DNA of 64,000 nt from Kribbella sp. CA-293567 (GTDB taxonomy: Bacteria > Actinomycetota > Actinomycetes > Propionibacteriales > Kribbellaceae): assembly GCF_027627575.1 (NCBI RefSeq), contig NZ_CP114065.1:2666001-2730000 (forward strand), written 5' to 3'. Shown here in pieces: positions 42,776-51,877 of the stretch. Each line of letters begins with the position of its first letter. Position 1 is the stretch's first letter. The position numbers were made by a program, and so were the translations under genes. The notes beneath the pieces are model-generated. The model did no database searches and was not told where the DNA came from. It worked only from the letters and a program-made list of their open reading frames with translations.

Positions 42776-43330
42776 GTGCTGGTGATCGTCGGCCGGATCG
42801 GCCGGGCGCATGGGATCAAGGGCGAGGTCGGCATGATCGTCCGGACGGACGACCCCGACCTCCGGTTCGCCGACGGCGCCCGGCTGGTGACGCCCACGAC
42901 GCCGCCCAGGACGCTGGTCGTCGAGTCCAGCCGCTGGCACAGCGGGCGGTTGCTGGTGAAGTTCGTCGAGTCGCCGGACCGCACCGCGGCGGAGAACCTG
43001 CGCAACCTGGAGGTCCAGGCCGAGATCGGCGAGGACGAGCGGCCGGAGGACCCCGAGGAGTACTACGACCGCGAGCTGATCGGCCTGAAGGTCCGCACCA
43101 CCGACGGCGCCGAGGCCGGTGAGGTCATCGACGTGGTGCACCTGCCGTCGCAGGACCTGCTGGAGATCCGCAGGCCGGCCGGCAACGCCGTACTGGTGCC
43201 GCTGGTCGAAGAGCTGGTCCCGGAGATCGACCTGGACGCGAAGTACGTGACGGTGGCCGACCGGCCGGGGCTGCTCGATCCCGAAGGCGCCGAGGTGGTT
43301 CCGGCCGAGCCTGGAGACGCGGGCCGATGA
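42776..43330 (+). CDS. rimM: Ribosome maturation factor RimM
   Basis: RimM binds S19 and aids maturation of the 30S head. The 184-residue protein has the N-terminal [16 protein letters not shown], a PRC-barrel domain and the usual [22 protein letters not shown]-terminal part (shown here split as [13 protein letters not shown]). GTG at 42776 is chosen; another GTG is two codons on. It overlaps trmD by four bases. It lies downstream of the khpA hairpin and probably has its own promoter. Confidence 0.95.
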   Translation: MLVIVGRIGRAHGIKGEVGMIVRTDDPDLRFADGARLVTPTTPPRTLVVESSRWHSGRLLVKFVESPDRTAAENLRNLEVQAEIGEDERPEDPEEYYDRELIGLKVRTTDGAEAGEVIDVVHLPSQDLLEIRRPAGNAVLVPLVEELVPEIDLDAKYVTVADRPGLLDPEGAEVVPAEPGDAGR

Positions 43331-44526
43331 GGCTCGACGTCTTCTCGATCTTCCCGGAGTACCTGGCCGCCCTCGACGTCTCGCTGGTGGGCAAGGCGGC
43401 CAAGAGCGGCCTGCTGGACGTCCGCGTCCACGATCTCCGTGACTGGACCCACGACCGCCACCGCACTGTCGACGACACCCCGTACGGCGGTGGCGCGGGC
43501 ATGGTGATGAAGCCGCAGCCGTGGGGAGAGGCGTTCGACGCAGTACTGCCGGCTGACGGGCCGTCACAGCCCCGGCTGATCGTCCCCACGCCTGCAGGCC
43601 GCCCCTTCAGCCAGGACCTGGCCTACGAGCTTGCTGCCGAGCCGTGGCTGGCTTTCGCCTGCGGGCGATACGAGGGCATCGACGCGCGAGTGGCGGCCCA
43701 CGCCGCCGAGCGAATGCAGGTCACCGAGGTCTCGATCGGCGACTACGTGCTCAACGGCGGCGAGGTCGCCGTACTGGTCATGGTCGAGGCCATCGCCCGC
43801 CTCCTGCCCGGTGTGATCGGCAACCCGGAGTCCCTGGCCGAGGAGTCTCACTCGGGGCACGGGCTGCTGGAGTACCCCGTCTACACGAAGCCGGCGGAGT
43901 GGCGCGGACACGACGTACCCGAGGTGTTGCTGTCGGGCAATCACAAGCTGATCGCCGAGTGGCGCCACGACGAGTCCGTACGGCGTACCACCGAGCGCAG
44001 GCCCGACCTGCTGGCCGCCTGGGGCAGTGCGGTGGCTGCTGAGGACGACCCGGCGTCGCAGGTTCGGGTACTCCCGGCGACCGAGGCGGACGCGGGGGAG
44101 TTGCTCACGCTGCAGCGCGCGACCTTCCTGACCGAAGGCCAGGCGTACGGCGACCTGTCGATTCCGCCGCTGTCGGAGTCGCTGGAGGAGTGTGTTGCCC
44201 GCTTCGCGCGGGGGCCGGTCTGGAAGGCGGTGGCGGGAGGGCGCATCGTCGGATCGGTGCAGTTGGTCCTGGACGGCTCAGTGGGCCGGATCGGGCGGCT
44301 GATGGTGGCCCCTGACTGGCAGCGGCGAGGGATCGCCGGCAAGCTCCTGCAGGTCGCCGAGAAGACCGCGCCCGCCGAGATCACGGCGTACGAGCTGTTC
44401 ACGGGTGCGGACAGTGAGCGCACCCTGCAGCTCTACCGCAACGCCGGCTACCGCGAGCTCAAGCGGGAGCGGCAGACCGAGCGGGTCGAGCTGGTACTGC
44501 TGGCCAAGCGTCGCAGGCGGCGCTGA
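43327..44526 (+). CDS. trmD: tRNA (guanine37-N1)-methyltransferase fused to a GNAT acetyltransferase domain
   Basis: TrmD makes m1G37 in tRNAs to keep the reading frame. Residues 1 to about 235 are a complete Trm[37 protein letters not shown] and the SAM knot [19 protein letters not shown]. The remaining 165 residues are a GNAT domain, with [20 protein letters not shown] as acetyl-CoA motif A and [14 protein letters not shown] at the end. The frame is continuous with no internal stop, so this is one 399-residue fusion, while TrmD usually has about 240-280 residues. The acetylation target is unknown. It follows rimM by overlap. Confidence 0.95.
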   Translation: MRLDVFSIFPEYLAALDVSLVGKAAKSGLLDVRVHDLRDWTHDRHRTVDDTPYGGGAGMVMKPQPWGEAFDAVLPADGPSQPRLIVPTPAGRPFSQDLAYELAAEPWLAFACGRYEGIDARVAAHAAERMQVTEVSIGDYVLNGGEVAVLVMVEAIARLLPGVIGNPESLAEESHSGHGLLEYPVYTKPAEWRGHDVPEVLLSGNHKLIAEWRHDESVRRTTERRPDLLAAWGSAVAAEDDPASQVRVLPATEADAGELLTLQRATFLTEGQAYGDLSIPPLSESLEECVARFARGPVWKAVAGGRIVGSVQLVLDGSVGRIGRLMVAPDWQRRGIAGKLLQVAEKTAPAEITAYELFTGADSERTLQLYRNAGYRELKRERQTERVELVLLAKRRRRR

Positions 44527-44592
44527 GCCGGGCTGATTTCGTGGCGGTCGATGCGGTGTGGCAAACTTGGTCGCTGTTGCCAGTCGGTGCTC

Positions 44593-44667
44593 CTGCCACA
44601 GGGGGTGACCACCGCGTGACAACAACTCCTACTTTCACACCAAGCATTCGCGGGTGACCTGTGGCAG
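44593..44667 (+). promoter_or_regulatory. rplS leader with long-range inverted repeat
   Basis: CTGCCACAGG (44593-44602) is perfectly complementary to CCTGTGGCAG (44658-44667), 55 bases apart, and GGGTGACC occurs at 44603-44610 and 44652-44659. The repeats lie in the leader just before the rplS ribosome-binding site GAGGAAGAG. The pairing could regulate L19 synthesis. Confidence 0.5.
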
Positions 44668-44687
44668 TCGCGAGGAAGAGACACCTG

Positions 44688-45050
44688 ATGACCAACGTCC
44701 TGAACGAGCTCGACAACGCGAGCAAGCGTGACGACATCCCCGCTTTCCGCGCCGGTGACACGGTCAACGTGCACGTCAAGGTCGTCGAAGGCAACCGGTC
44801 CCGCGTCCAGGTCTTCAAGGGTGTCGTGATCCGCCGCCACGGTGGTGGCCTGCAGGAGACCTTCACGGTCCGCAAGGTCAGCTTCGGCGTCGGCGTCGAG
44901 CGGACCTTCCCGATGCACACCCCGATCGTCGACAAGATCGAGGTCGTCACCCGCGGCGACGTCCGTCGCGCGAAGCTGTACTACCTGCGCGACCTGCGCG
45001 GCAAGGCCGCCAAGATCAAGGAGAAGCGGGACAACATCCCGGCCTCCTGA
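44688..45050 (+). CDS. rplS: 50S ribosomal protein L19
   Basis: L19 sits at the interface of the subunits. The 120-residue protein has [20 protein letters not shown] and ends with [17 protein letters not shown] at 44688 is preferred because GAGGAAGAG lies 7 bases upstream; a GTG at 44661 would add nine residues without that site. It has a long leader and is followed closely by two signal peptidase genes, as in Streptomyces. Confidence 0.96.
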   Translation: MTNVLNELDNASKRDDIPAFRAGDTVNVHVKVVEGNRSRVQVFKGVVIRRHGGGLQETFTVRKVSFGVGVERTFPMHTPIVDKIEVVTRGDVRRAKLYYLRDLRGKAAKIKEKRDNIPAS

Positions 45051-45073
45051 TCGTCGACTGACGACGGTCCGGT

Positions 45074-45817
45074 ATGGCGCCGAGCACCGCGACGCGCGCT
45101 CGCCCGCCAGCCAGGAGGGCACGTCGCACCAAAGGACGGCACCGTAGGCTCAAACAGCGGAATCCGCTGATGAGCCTGCTGATCGAGATGACCACCGTGA
45201 CGGTGCTCGCGTTGGTCATCACGGTCGTCCTGCGACTCTTCGTTGCCGAGGCCTTCTACGTGCCCTCGGAGTCGATGTACGACACCCTGACGACCAACGA
45301 CCGGATCCTGGCCGAGAAGGTCAGCTATCTGCACCGTGAGGTCGACCGGGGCGACATCGTCGTGTTCAAGGACCCGGCCAACTGGCTGAACGAGGCGCCG
45401 AAGCAGCCCGGGCCGCTGCGGCAGCTCGGTGAGTTCGTCGGCATCCTCCCGCGCAGCGGTGAGGGTCACCTGGTCAAACGGGTGATCGGCGTGGCCGGCG
45501 ACCGGGTGATCTGCTGTAACAAGTCCGGCCAGATCGCGGTGAACAACATCGCCCTGGACGAGCGGGAGTACCTGCTCGAGGACGCCAAGCCCTCGAATTC
45601 GCCGTTCAGCGTCGTTGTGCCGCCTGGTTCACTGTGGGTCATGGGTGACAACCGGGCCGAATCCGCGGACTCCCGTGCCCACATGGGCGGACCCGGCGGC
45701 GGATTCGTTCCCGTCGACAACGTGGTTGGCCGTGCCTGTTGCGTAATCTGGCCGTCTGACCGGATGACGATGCTGCGTCCTCCGGAAACCTTCAAGAAGC
45801 CGGGGCTGAAGAAGTGA
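45074..45817 (+). CDS. lepB: Type I signal peptidase
   Basis: This 247-residue protease removes signal peptides at the outer membrane surface. It has an Arg-rich cytoplasmic N-terminus (about 1-30), one membrane helix (about 37-57), the catalytic Ser in PSESMYDTL, the general-base Lys in HLVKRVIGVAGD and the GDNRAESADSR box. A conserved Cys-Cys pair (VICCNKSG) is typical of the actinobacterial group. It overlaps the second lepB by four bases. The pair resembles a shortened version of the Streptomyces sipWXYZ cluster. Confidence 0.95.
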   Translation: MAPSTATRARPPARRARRTKGRHRRLKQRNPLMSLLIEMTTVTVLALVITVVLRLFVAEAFYVPSESMYDTLTTNDRILAEKVSYLHREVDRGDIVVFKDPANWLNEAPKQPGPLRQLGEFVGILPRSGEGHLVKRVIGVAGDRVICCNKSGQIAVNNIALDEREYLLEDAKPSNSPFSVVVPPGSLWVMGDNRAESADSRAHMGGPGGGFVPVDNVVGRACCVIWPSDRMTMLRPPETFKKPGLKK

Positions 45818-46578
45818 CTGAGACACCGACTGCGACGAAAGAGAAACCCGCCCACCGCTCGGGCCTCGCGGCAGCTGCTCGCGAGTTCGTGCTGATCGTG
45901 GTCGGTGCTCTGATCGTCTCGTCGATCCTGCGGGCCTTCGTCGGCCAGATGTTCATCATCCCCAGCGAGTCGATGCAGAACACGCTGCTGGTCGGTGACC
46001 GGGTGGTGGTCGAGAAACTGACCGACGTCGAGCGCGGCGACGTCGTCGTGTTCGAGGATCCGGGCGGCTGGCTCGGCAACGGGGAGAGCGGCCCGAAGCG
46101 TGGTTCGGTCGGCCGGTTCTTCGAGGTCGTCGGCCTGCTGCCGGACTCCAGCCACGGGCACCTGATCAAGCGCCTGGTCGGAATGCCGGGCGACAAGGTC
46201 GCCTGCTGCGACTCCAAGGGCCGCCTGATGGTGAACGGTCAGCCCCTCGAGGAGAGTCAGTACCTGTACCCGGGTGACGCGGCCTCGGCGATGGAGTTCC
46301 AGGTCACCGTGCCGGCCGGTCGGGTCTTCGTGATGGGCGATCATCGGGCCGAGTCGGGTGACTCGCGAGTGCATCTGAGCGACACCGGGCCCGACGGCGG
46401 CGCTCCGGGTGACGCGGCGTTCGTGCCGATGGAGAAGGTGACCGGCCGGGCGGTGCTGGTGGTTTGGCCGGCGAACAGATTCGGCAAACTCGGCGTACCG
46501 GATACCTTCAAGTCGATCCCGGCGCCCGGTCCGGCACCGGACAAGCCCTCGATCTCCCTGACCCCACCTCCCAAGTGA
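45814..46578 (+). CDS. lepB: Type I signal peptidase, second paralogue
   Basis: The 254-residue protein has the same boxes as the preceding gene: membrane helix (about 22-42), Ser in PSESMQNTL, Lys in GHLIKRLVGMPGD and MGDHRAESGDSR, and a Cys-Cys pair in VACCDSKG. It differs in its C-terminal Pro-rich tail and in its insert of about 20 residues before box D. Two tandem SPases in a genome with many secreted enzymes suggest division of work. The GTG start lies in the stop region of the first gene. Confidence 0.95.
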   Translation: MTETPTATKEKPAHRSGLAAAAREFVLIVVGALIVSSILRAFVGQMFIIPSESMQNTLLVGDRVVVEKLTDVERGDVVVFEDPGGWLGNGESGPKRGSVGRFFEVVGLLPDSSHGHLIKRLVGMPGDKVACCDSKGRLMVNGQPLEESQYLYPGDAASAMEFQVTVPAGRVFVMGDHRAESGDSRVHLSDTGPDGGAPGDAAFVPMEKVTGRAVLVVWPANRFGKLGVPDTFKSIPAPGPAPDKPSISLTPPPK

Positions 46579-46610
46579 ACCTCCCCTCACACCCCCAAGT
46601 GAGTTGATGG

Positions 46611-47309
46611 ATGAGCGCACTTCCGCGCGGCAGCACCATCCGGCGTGACGCCGGGCTGTACGGGTACGAGCGTGCCCTGCGACGGGTCGGCCTCGACCCG
46701 ATCGCGGGGGTCGACGAGGCGGGCCGGGGCCCGTGCGCCGGACCGCTGGTCGCTGCCGCGGTGATCCTGCCGGAGGGCAAACGCGGCCAGATCCCCGAGC
46801 TGGCCGATTCCAAGCTGCTGACCGCGAAGGCGCGGGACCGCTGCTACGACCAGATCCGCGACCGGGCCCTGGCCTGGTCGGTGGTCTCGATCGAGGCGGC
46901 CGAGTGCGACCGGCTCGGCATGCATGTCGCGAACGTGGAGGCGCTCCGCCGGGCGATCTTCCTGCTCGACCTGCGGCCGCAGTACGTGCTCACCGACGGC
47001 TTCGGGGTCGACGGCCTCGGCGTACCGGGGCTGGCGGTGTGGAAGGGTGACCGGGTGGCAGCCTGTATCGCGGCCGCCTCGGTGATCGCCAAAGTGACCC
47101 GGGACCGGATCATGCAGCAGTGGCACGAGCAGTACCCGCAGTACGATTTCGCGGTCCACAAGGGCTACTGCACCCCTGAGCACCAGGCGGCACTGGACGA
47201 ATACGGCCCGTGTCCGCAACATCGACGGCGGTTCGAGAATGTCCGCCGCAGTATGCGGCCCGATTTGGGACACAATGTCACCAGTCCCACCGGAGTGGAG
47301 AGCCGATGA
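46611..47309 (+). CDS. rnhB: Ribonuclease HII
   Basis: RNase HII cuts RNA in RNA/DNA hybrids and removes misincorporated ribonucleotides. The 232-residue protein has the active-site motif AGVDEAGRGPCAGPLVAAA (about residues 33-51), DSKLL and IIAKVTRDR-like ASVIAKVTRDRIM. The 3' end overlaps the DUF2469 gene by four bases (ATGA). It is in the conserved position after the signal peptidases. Confidence 0.95.
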   Translation: MSALPRGSTIRRDAGLYGYERALRRVGLDPIAGVDEAGRGPCAGPLVAAAVILPEGKRGQIPELADSKLLTAKARDRCYDQIRDRALAWSVVSIEAAECDRLGMHVANVEALRRAIFLLDLRPQYVLTDGFGVDGLGVPGLAVWKGDRVAACIAAASVIAKVTRDRIMQQWHEQYPQYDFAVHKGYCTPEHQAALDEYGPCPQHRRRFENVRRSMRPDLGHNVTSPTGVESR

Positions 47310-47629
47310 GCGCTGACGATCTCGAGAAGTACGAAACCGATATGGAGCTACAGCTCTATCGGGAGTACAAGGACGTCGTCGGGATCTTCAAGTACGTAGT
47401 GGAGACCGAACGGCGCTTCTACCTGTGCAACGCGGTGGACCTGAAGGTCCGCACCGAAGGCGGCGACGTCTACTTCGAAGTCACCATGGCCGACGCCTGG
47501 GTCTGGGACGTCTACCGCTCAGCCCGCTTCGTGAAGAACGCGAAGGTCGTCACCTTCCGCGACGTCAACATCGAAGAACTGGCCAAGTCCGACCTGGAAG
47601 TCCCCAAAGACTCCGACTTCGGCCGCTGA
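47306..47629 (+). CDS. DUF2469 conserved actinobacterial protein
   Basis: The 107-residue protein (MSADDLEKYETDMELQLYRE at the start) belongs to DUF2469, restricted to actinobacteria and always next to rnhB (Rv2901c-like). Its function is unknown. Its conserved centre includes VVGIFKYVVETERRFYLCN. The ATG overlaps the rnhB stop; a longer upstream frame is a shadow of rnhB. After this gene the conserved order is broken by the repeat region and the inverted dprA-comM-yraN segment. Confidence 0.92.
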   Translation: MSADDLEKYETDMELQLYREYKDVVGIFKYVVETERRFYLCNAVDLKVRTEGGDVYFEVTMADAWVWDVYRSARFVKNAKVVTFRDVNIEELAKSDLEVPKDSDFGR

Positions 47630-48651
47630 CCCCACCGCATCCCGACACCCGCGCCCACCCCGCGGGCTGTCGGCACGCCCGGACGCAGCGGTACCGCACC
47701 TCCAGGCCACCAGTACACGAGTCGACCAAGCCATACAGCTCCAGAAGCCGATACTGCGCAACTTGACCGACGCAGGTTGCTGATACTTCGCCAGCTGACC
47801 CGATGCCAGGTTGCTGGTACCTGGCCAGCTAACCCGATGCCAGGTTGCTGGTATCCGGCCAGCTGAACCGGTGCCAGGTTGCTGGTGCCTGGCCAGCCGA
47901 GCCGGTGCGGTTGCTGGTGCCTGGCCAGCCGAGCCGGTGCCAGGTTGCTGGTACCTCGCCAGCCGACCCGGCGCAGGTTGCTCGACTCGGCCTCGCGGTG
48001 AACCAAGTGGATCAGCCCGCCCGCAGACACGCGTCCATACCGCGTGGACCAACACCCGTACCGACGCCGCCAGCGCACCGACATCGAGCTGATACCGCGC
48101 GTGGTCGGCGTAGGCAGTTCGGCTGGTGCAGCGGTATCAGCACCAGCGCGAGCTACATCCAGTGCTCCTACCGCGCGTCGAGCCCGCCGGTGGGTAGCGA
48201 CAACACCTCGGTGTCACAGACGCTGGTACCGCGCCGGTCGAACGTTGGCGCGGACCGATCGACTGCCCGAGGGCGCGTCAACAGCCGCAAGCGACCCCGC
48301 AGAACCTGCTGACGAGCGGGCCAACGCGTTAACGCAGTCTCATCGCCACGCCGCCAGTCCGCGTGCCGGACTGGCGCCGGTTCCATTCGGTTCTCCCACT
48401 CGTTCATATTCACCAACCAGCGCCGCGCAGGCGCCGCCGGCGATTCGAGTGGTTTCTCGGGCGCTGGCACTCCGCCAGCCAGGCTCGGTGCAGGCGGCGC
48501 TGAGGATGGGAAGCCGGCGACGAAGGAACTGGTGCGGGGCGGTCGCGAATGGATGTGGGATGAGCTGGCGCAGCGCGGGCCTCGACACCGCCGGGACGGA
48601 GTCGGCAGAAGAGCGGGAATCGGGTGCGGGTGCGGGTGTGGGGCGGTGGGG
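47630..48651. other. 1-kb gene-free stretch with tandem repeats
   Basis: No frame here has family-like content, a ribosome-binding site with a plausible start, or normal codon use for this genome. Long frames on both strands are rich in Arg, Pro and Ala and reflect base composition. The left part holds the 33/34-bp tandem array (47773-47990). The right part (48000-48650) shows no recognised element. The stretch lies between convergently arranged DUF2469 and dprA. Confidence 0.7.
47773..47990. repeat. 33/34-bp tandem repeat array, six units plus a partial
   Basis: Units begin CAGGTTGCTG (the fifth begins CGGTTGCTG) at 47773, 47807, 47841, 47875, 47908, 47941 and 47974. The first four periods are 34, 34, 34 and 33 bases and the later ones 33. 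Each unit contains a GCTGG...CCAGC inverted pair and, in several, CTGGCCAG, so each can form a small hairpin. There are no spacers, so this is not a CRISPR array. Units diverge by a few bases. Confidence 0.88.
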
Positions 48652-49809
48652 TCAGGCCGACTGTTGGGTGGAAGGTAGGCGCCAGCCGGTGTCGGTGTAT
48701 TCGATCAGGTTGGTTTCGGCGAGGGTTTCGAGGCATTCCTGGGTGGTGTCGAGGTCGAGGCCGGCGGTGGTGGCTATGCGGGTGGCTTGGGCGGGGCGGA
48801 GGACGGGGACGGCGTCCAGGGTGCGGCTGAGTTCGTGGTCCAGGTGGTCGGTGGGGGTGGCGGGGGCGTGGGGGTAGGACGTGGTGTGGGTGCCCAGTGG
48901 GGAGATGGCTTCGAGGATGTCGGCCACGTTGGTGGCCAGGGTGGCGTTGCGTTCGCGGATCAGGAGGTGGACGCCTTCTGACATGCGGGAGGTGATCGGG
49001 CCGGGGACGGCGAGGACCTGGCGGCCGCATTGTTCGGCCCAGCCGGCGCTGTTGAGGGCGCCGCTGCGGATTGCTGCTTCGACCACGATGGTGCCCAGCG
49101 TGGTGGCTGCGATGAGTCGGTTGCGGGCGAGGAAGCGGAGTTTGGTGGGCGAACATCTCGGCGGGAGTTCGCTGACCAGCAGGCCGGTTTCGGCGATTCG
49201 GTGGAAGAGCGCCGTGTTGCTTTTCGGGTAGCTGACGTCGACGCCGCAGGCGAGCACGGCGACCGTCGGACCGCCGCTGGCGAGGGCGCCGCGATGGGCC
49301 GCGGCATCGATCCCATAAGCGCCGCCGGAGACCACCGTGATGCCCTCATCGGCGAGTCCCGCGGCGAGCTCGGCCGCTGCATGTTCGCCGTACGACGAGC
49401 AGGCGCGGGCGCCGACCACGGCAACAGACTGCGTGAGTGTCTCTCGCAGATGCGAAGGCCCGCGAACCCAAAGCCCGAACGGTACGCCGCCGCGACGGCT
49501 CTGCAGGCCCGCATCGGCCAGCACCTCCACCTGTTCGGGCCACTCGTCATCGCCCGGGATGACGAATCTGGCGCCGGTAGCCACAGCACGCTGCAGGTCG
49601 ATCTCCGGCCGCGCCTCCGCCACCCGAGCACTCCACCGCTCGAACATCGGCCGCTTCTCGTGCAACGCAGCCCACAGTTCTTGAGCCTCCAATCCCTCGA
49701 ACGCGGCAACCGCCGCTGGATCGCCCGGCTCGACCACCCGGGACAATCCGGCCCGCGCAAACCGCTCATCTTCGCTGATATCAGCCGGTGGGGAGATCGC
49801 AGTGGTCAT
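48652..49809 (-). CDS. dprA: DNA-processing protein DprA
   Basis: DprA protects incoming single-stranded DNA and loads RecA during transformation. The 385-residue protein has an N-terminal helical part, the Rossmann-like core ([50 protein letters not shown]) and a C-terminal winged-helix-like DML1 domain. ATG at 49809 overlaps the comM stop by four bases. It lies on the minus strand, opposite to rnhB, unlike in Mycobacterium where it shares the block's strand. The long frame extending into comM is a shadow. Confidence 0.95.
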   Translation of the reverse strand: MTTAISPPADISEDERFARAGLSRVVEPGDPAAVAAFEGLEAQELWAALHEKRPMFERWSARVAEARPEIDLQRAVATGARFVIPGDDEWPEQVEVLADAGLQSRRGGVPFGLWVRGPSHLRETLTQSVAVVGARACSSYGEHAAAELAAGLADEGITVVSGGAYGIDAAAHRGALASGGPTVAVLACGVDVSYPKSNTALFHRIAETGLLVSELPPRCSPTKLRFLARNRLIAATTLGTIVVEAAIRSGALNSAGWAEQCGRQVLAVPGPITSRMSEGVHLLIRERNATLATNVADILEAISPLGTHTTSYPHAPATPTDHLDHELSRTLDAVPVLRPAQATRIATTAGLDLDTTQECLETLAETNLIEYTDTGWRLPSTQQSA

Positions 49810-51383
49810 GAAGCTGCCTTTCGGAGAGGGCGTTCGTCGGTGAGTGGGGTCAGCGGGGCGCCGGTTCTGAGTTGGAACGCTTCGTGGGTATGGGCGACGT
49901 TGGGGAGCGTGGCGCCCTCCAGGTCGGCGAGAGTCCAGGCGAGACGGGCGACCCGGTCGAAGCCTCGGGCGGTGAGGCTGCCTTCGGCGTACAGGTCTTC
50001 GAGAAGTCGTTGACTCGCCTCGTCGAGCGGGTATTCGCGGCGGAGGATCGGCCCGGGGAGTTGGCTGTTCAGCGACCAGCCCGTGCCCTGATACCGATGA
50101 CTCTGCCGCTCGCGCGCGAGCCGGACTCTGGCGGCGACCTCGGCGGTCGACTCCGGCTGATCGGTGTCGCCCACACCGCGGGCGGCGGGAAGGATCTGGC
50201 GCTGGATGTCGATCCGGTCCTTGATCGGGCCGCTGATGCGCTGGCGATAGCGGTTCAGGTTCTGCGGAGTGCAGTTGCAGATCTTGTTCGGTATCCCGGC
50301 CAGGCCGCAGGGACAGGGATTCGCCGCGAGCACGAGCAGGAAGCGAGCCGGGAACTTCGCGACCGCGGCCGCCCGGTGCACTTCGACGAAGCCGGACTCG
50401 AGCGGCTGCCGCAGGGTGTCGAGGGTCAGCGGATGCATCTCGGGTGCTTCGTCGATGAACAGGATCCCTCGGTGAGCGCAGCTGATCGCCCCAGGTCGGG
50501 GCATACCGGAACCGCCTCCGATCAGGCTGGGGAGGGAGGCGGTGTGGTGCGGGGCGATGAAGGGCGGCCGCACGACCAACTCCGCATCGTTGGTCAGCAA
50601 ACCCGCCAACGAGTGCACCGCCGACACCTCGAGGGAGTCTTCGGTGCTGAGATCCGGCATCAAGCCCGCGAGGCGCTCGGCGAGCATGGTCTTGCCCGAG
50701 CCGGGTGGCCCGTGCAGATAGATGTGATGACCGCCGGCCGCGCTTGCCTCGATCGCCTTGCGGCCCTCGCGCTGGCCGAGCACGTCGTGGAGATCGACTT
50801 CGGGCACCCGGGTGAGCGACTCGGAGATGAGCCGAGGCTCGGCCCGGGGTGGGTCCTCGTCGGGCATCTCGGTCTGCCGCAGCAGGGCGAGCACCTGACG
50901 CAGGGACCGCATCCCGTAGACCTCGATGCCCGGGACCAGTTTGGCCTCGCCGGCGTTGAGCTCCGGGACGACGATCCGCTCGAAGCCGGAGCGGGAAGCG
51001 GCCAGGGTCATGGCCAGGGCGCCGCGAACCTCCCGCATCCGGCCGTCCAGGCCCAGTTCCCCGATGATCGCCACCTGCCGAAGCCGCTCGTTGTCGACCA
51101 CTCCCGCGGCGGCGAGTAGCGAACACGCGATAGCGACGTCGTAATGCGAACCCGTCTTCGGCAACGTCGCAGGGGACAGGCCGATGGTGACCTTGCGGTC
51201 GGGGAACTTCTCGCCACTGTTGACTACCGCGGCGCGCACTCGGTCACGCGCTTCCGACAGTGAGGTGTCAGGCAGGCCGATCAGGGTGGTCTTCGGCAGG
51301 CCCTGAGCGATGTCGGCCTCGATCTCGACGAGGTGGCCTTCCAGGCCGACGAGCGCCACGGACCAGGCCTGGGCGAGCGGCAT
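49806..51383 (-). CDS. comM: YifB/ComM-family Mg-chelatase-like AAA+ ATPase
   Basis: ComM is a helicase that speeds branch migration during recombination of transforming DNA. The 525-residue protein has the N-terminal LonC-like domain (VEIEADIAQGLPKTTLIGLP), Walker A GPPGSGKTMLAERL near residue 230, GILFIDEAPEM, and the C-terminal Mg_chelatase_C domain with a Cys cluster (NPCPCGLAGIPNKICNCTP). It starts within the yraN stop and ends in the dprA start. The three genes form one operon. Confidence 0.95.
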   Translation of the reverse strand: MPLAQAWSVALVGLEGHLVEIEADIAQGLPKTTLIGLPDTSLSEARDRVRAAVVNSGEKFPDRKVTIGLSPATLPKTGSHYDVAIACSLLAAAGVVDNERLRQVAIIGELGLDGRMREVRGALAMTLAASRSGFERIVVPELNAGEAKLVPGIEVYGMRSLRQVLALLRQTEMPDEDPPRAEPRLISESLTRVPEVDLHDVLGQREGRKAIEASAAGGHHIYLHGPPGSGKTMLAERLAGLMPDLSTEDSLEVSAVHSLAGLLTNDAELVVRPPFIAPHHTASLPSLIGGGSGMPRPGAISCAHRGILFIDEAPEMHPLTLDTLRQPLESGFVEVHRAAAVAKFPARFLLVLAANPCPCGLAGIPNKICNCTPQNLNRYRQRISGPIKDRIDIQRQILPAARGVGDTDQPESTAEVAARVRLARERQSHRYQGTGWSLNSQLPGPILRREYPLDEASQRLLEDLYAEGSLTARGFDRVARLAWTLADLEGATLPNVAHTHEAFQLRTGAPLTPLTDERPLRKAAS

Positions 51384-51739
51384 CAGGCCACGCCCCTGAC
51401 GTGGTCGACACTGGGCGCGCCCTGGTGCGGCAGCAGCACCGAGACAGCGTCGATCCGGATCTCATCCGGACGCACCTCGTGCGCCTGCAGCCACCGCCCG
51501 ACCAACTGGCGGAGTGTGCTGAGCTTGCGATAGGTGATCGACTCGAGCGGACTGCCGTAGTTCAGCCCGCGCCGGGTCTTCACTTCGCAGACGACGAGCG
51601 TGTGGCCCTCGCGGGCGACGATGTCGATCTCGCCCTGAGCACAACGCCAGTTGCGATCCAGGATCGTGAAGCCGTTGTCCACCAGGTGTCTGGCGGCGAG
51701 ATCTTCGCCATACTGCCCGACCGCGTTCGTGGTTCGCAT
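51383..51739 (-). CDS. yraN: YraN-family (UPF0102) nuclease-like protein
   Basis: The 118-residue protein has the UPF0102 restriction-endonuclease-like core: GEDLAARHLVDNGFTILDRN, then EIDIVAREGHTLVVCEVKTRRG with the D/E-x-K-type residues. It is presumed to act on DNA or RNA; the activity is not established for this family. It is the first gene of the yraN-comM-dprA operon. ATG at 51739 is the start. Confidence 0.92.
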   Translation of the reverse strand: MRTTNAVGQYGEDLAARHLVDNGFTILDRNWRCAQGEIDIVAREGHTLVVCEVKTRRGLNYGSPLESITYRKLSTLRQLVGRWLQAHEVRPDEIRIDAVSVLLPHQGAPSVDHVRGVA

Positions 51740-51877
51740 CGATGACCACCTCCGACAAGGAATCTGCCGTGGTTCGCACCGATCTCGCGGACGACTTGGA
51801 ACGCTGTGGAAAACCGCCCCGGAAATGGCTGATCCCCTGACCGGGAACTCGTCAGGGGATCAGTGGGCACCGAAGCG

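Noticed and set aside
47773..47990. CRISPR array
   Set aside because: The units are contiguous, about 33-34 bp and without spacers, and there are no cas genes in the window.
48044..48877. 277-residue plus-strand frame
   Set aside because: Arg/Ser/Ala-rich, overlaps dprA on the other strand and has no family features or ribosome-binding site.
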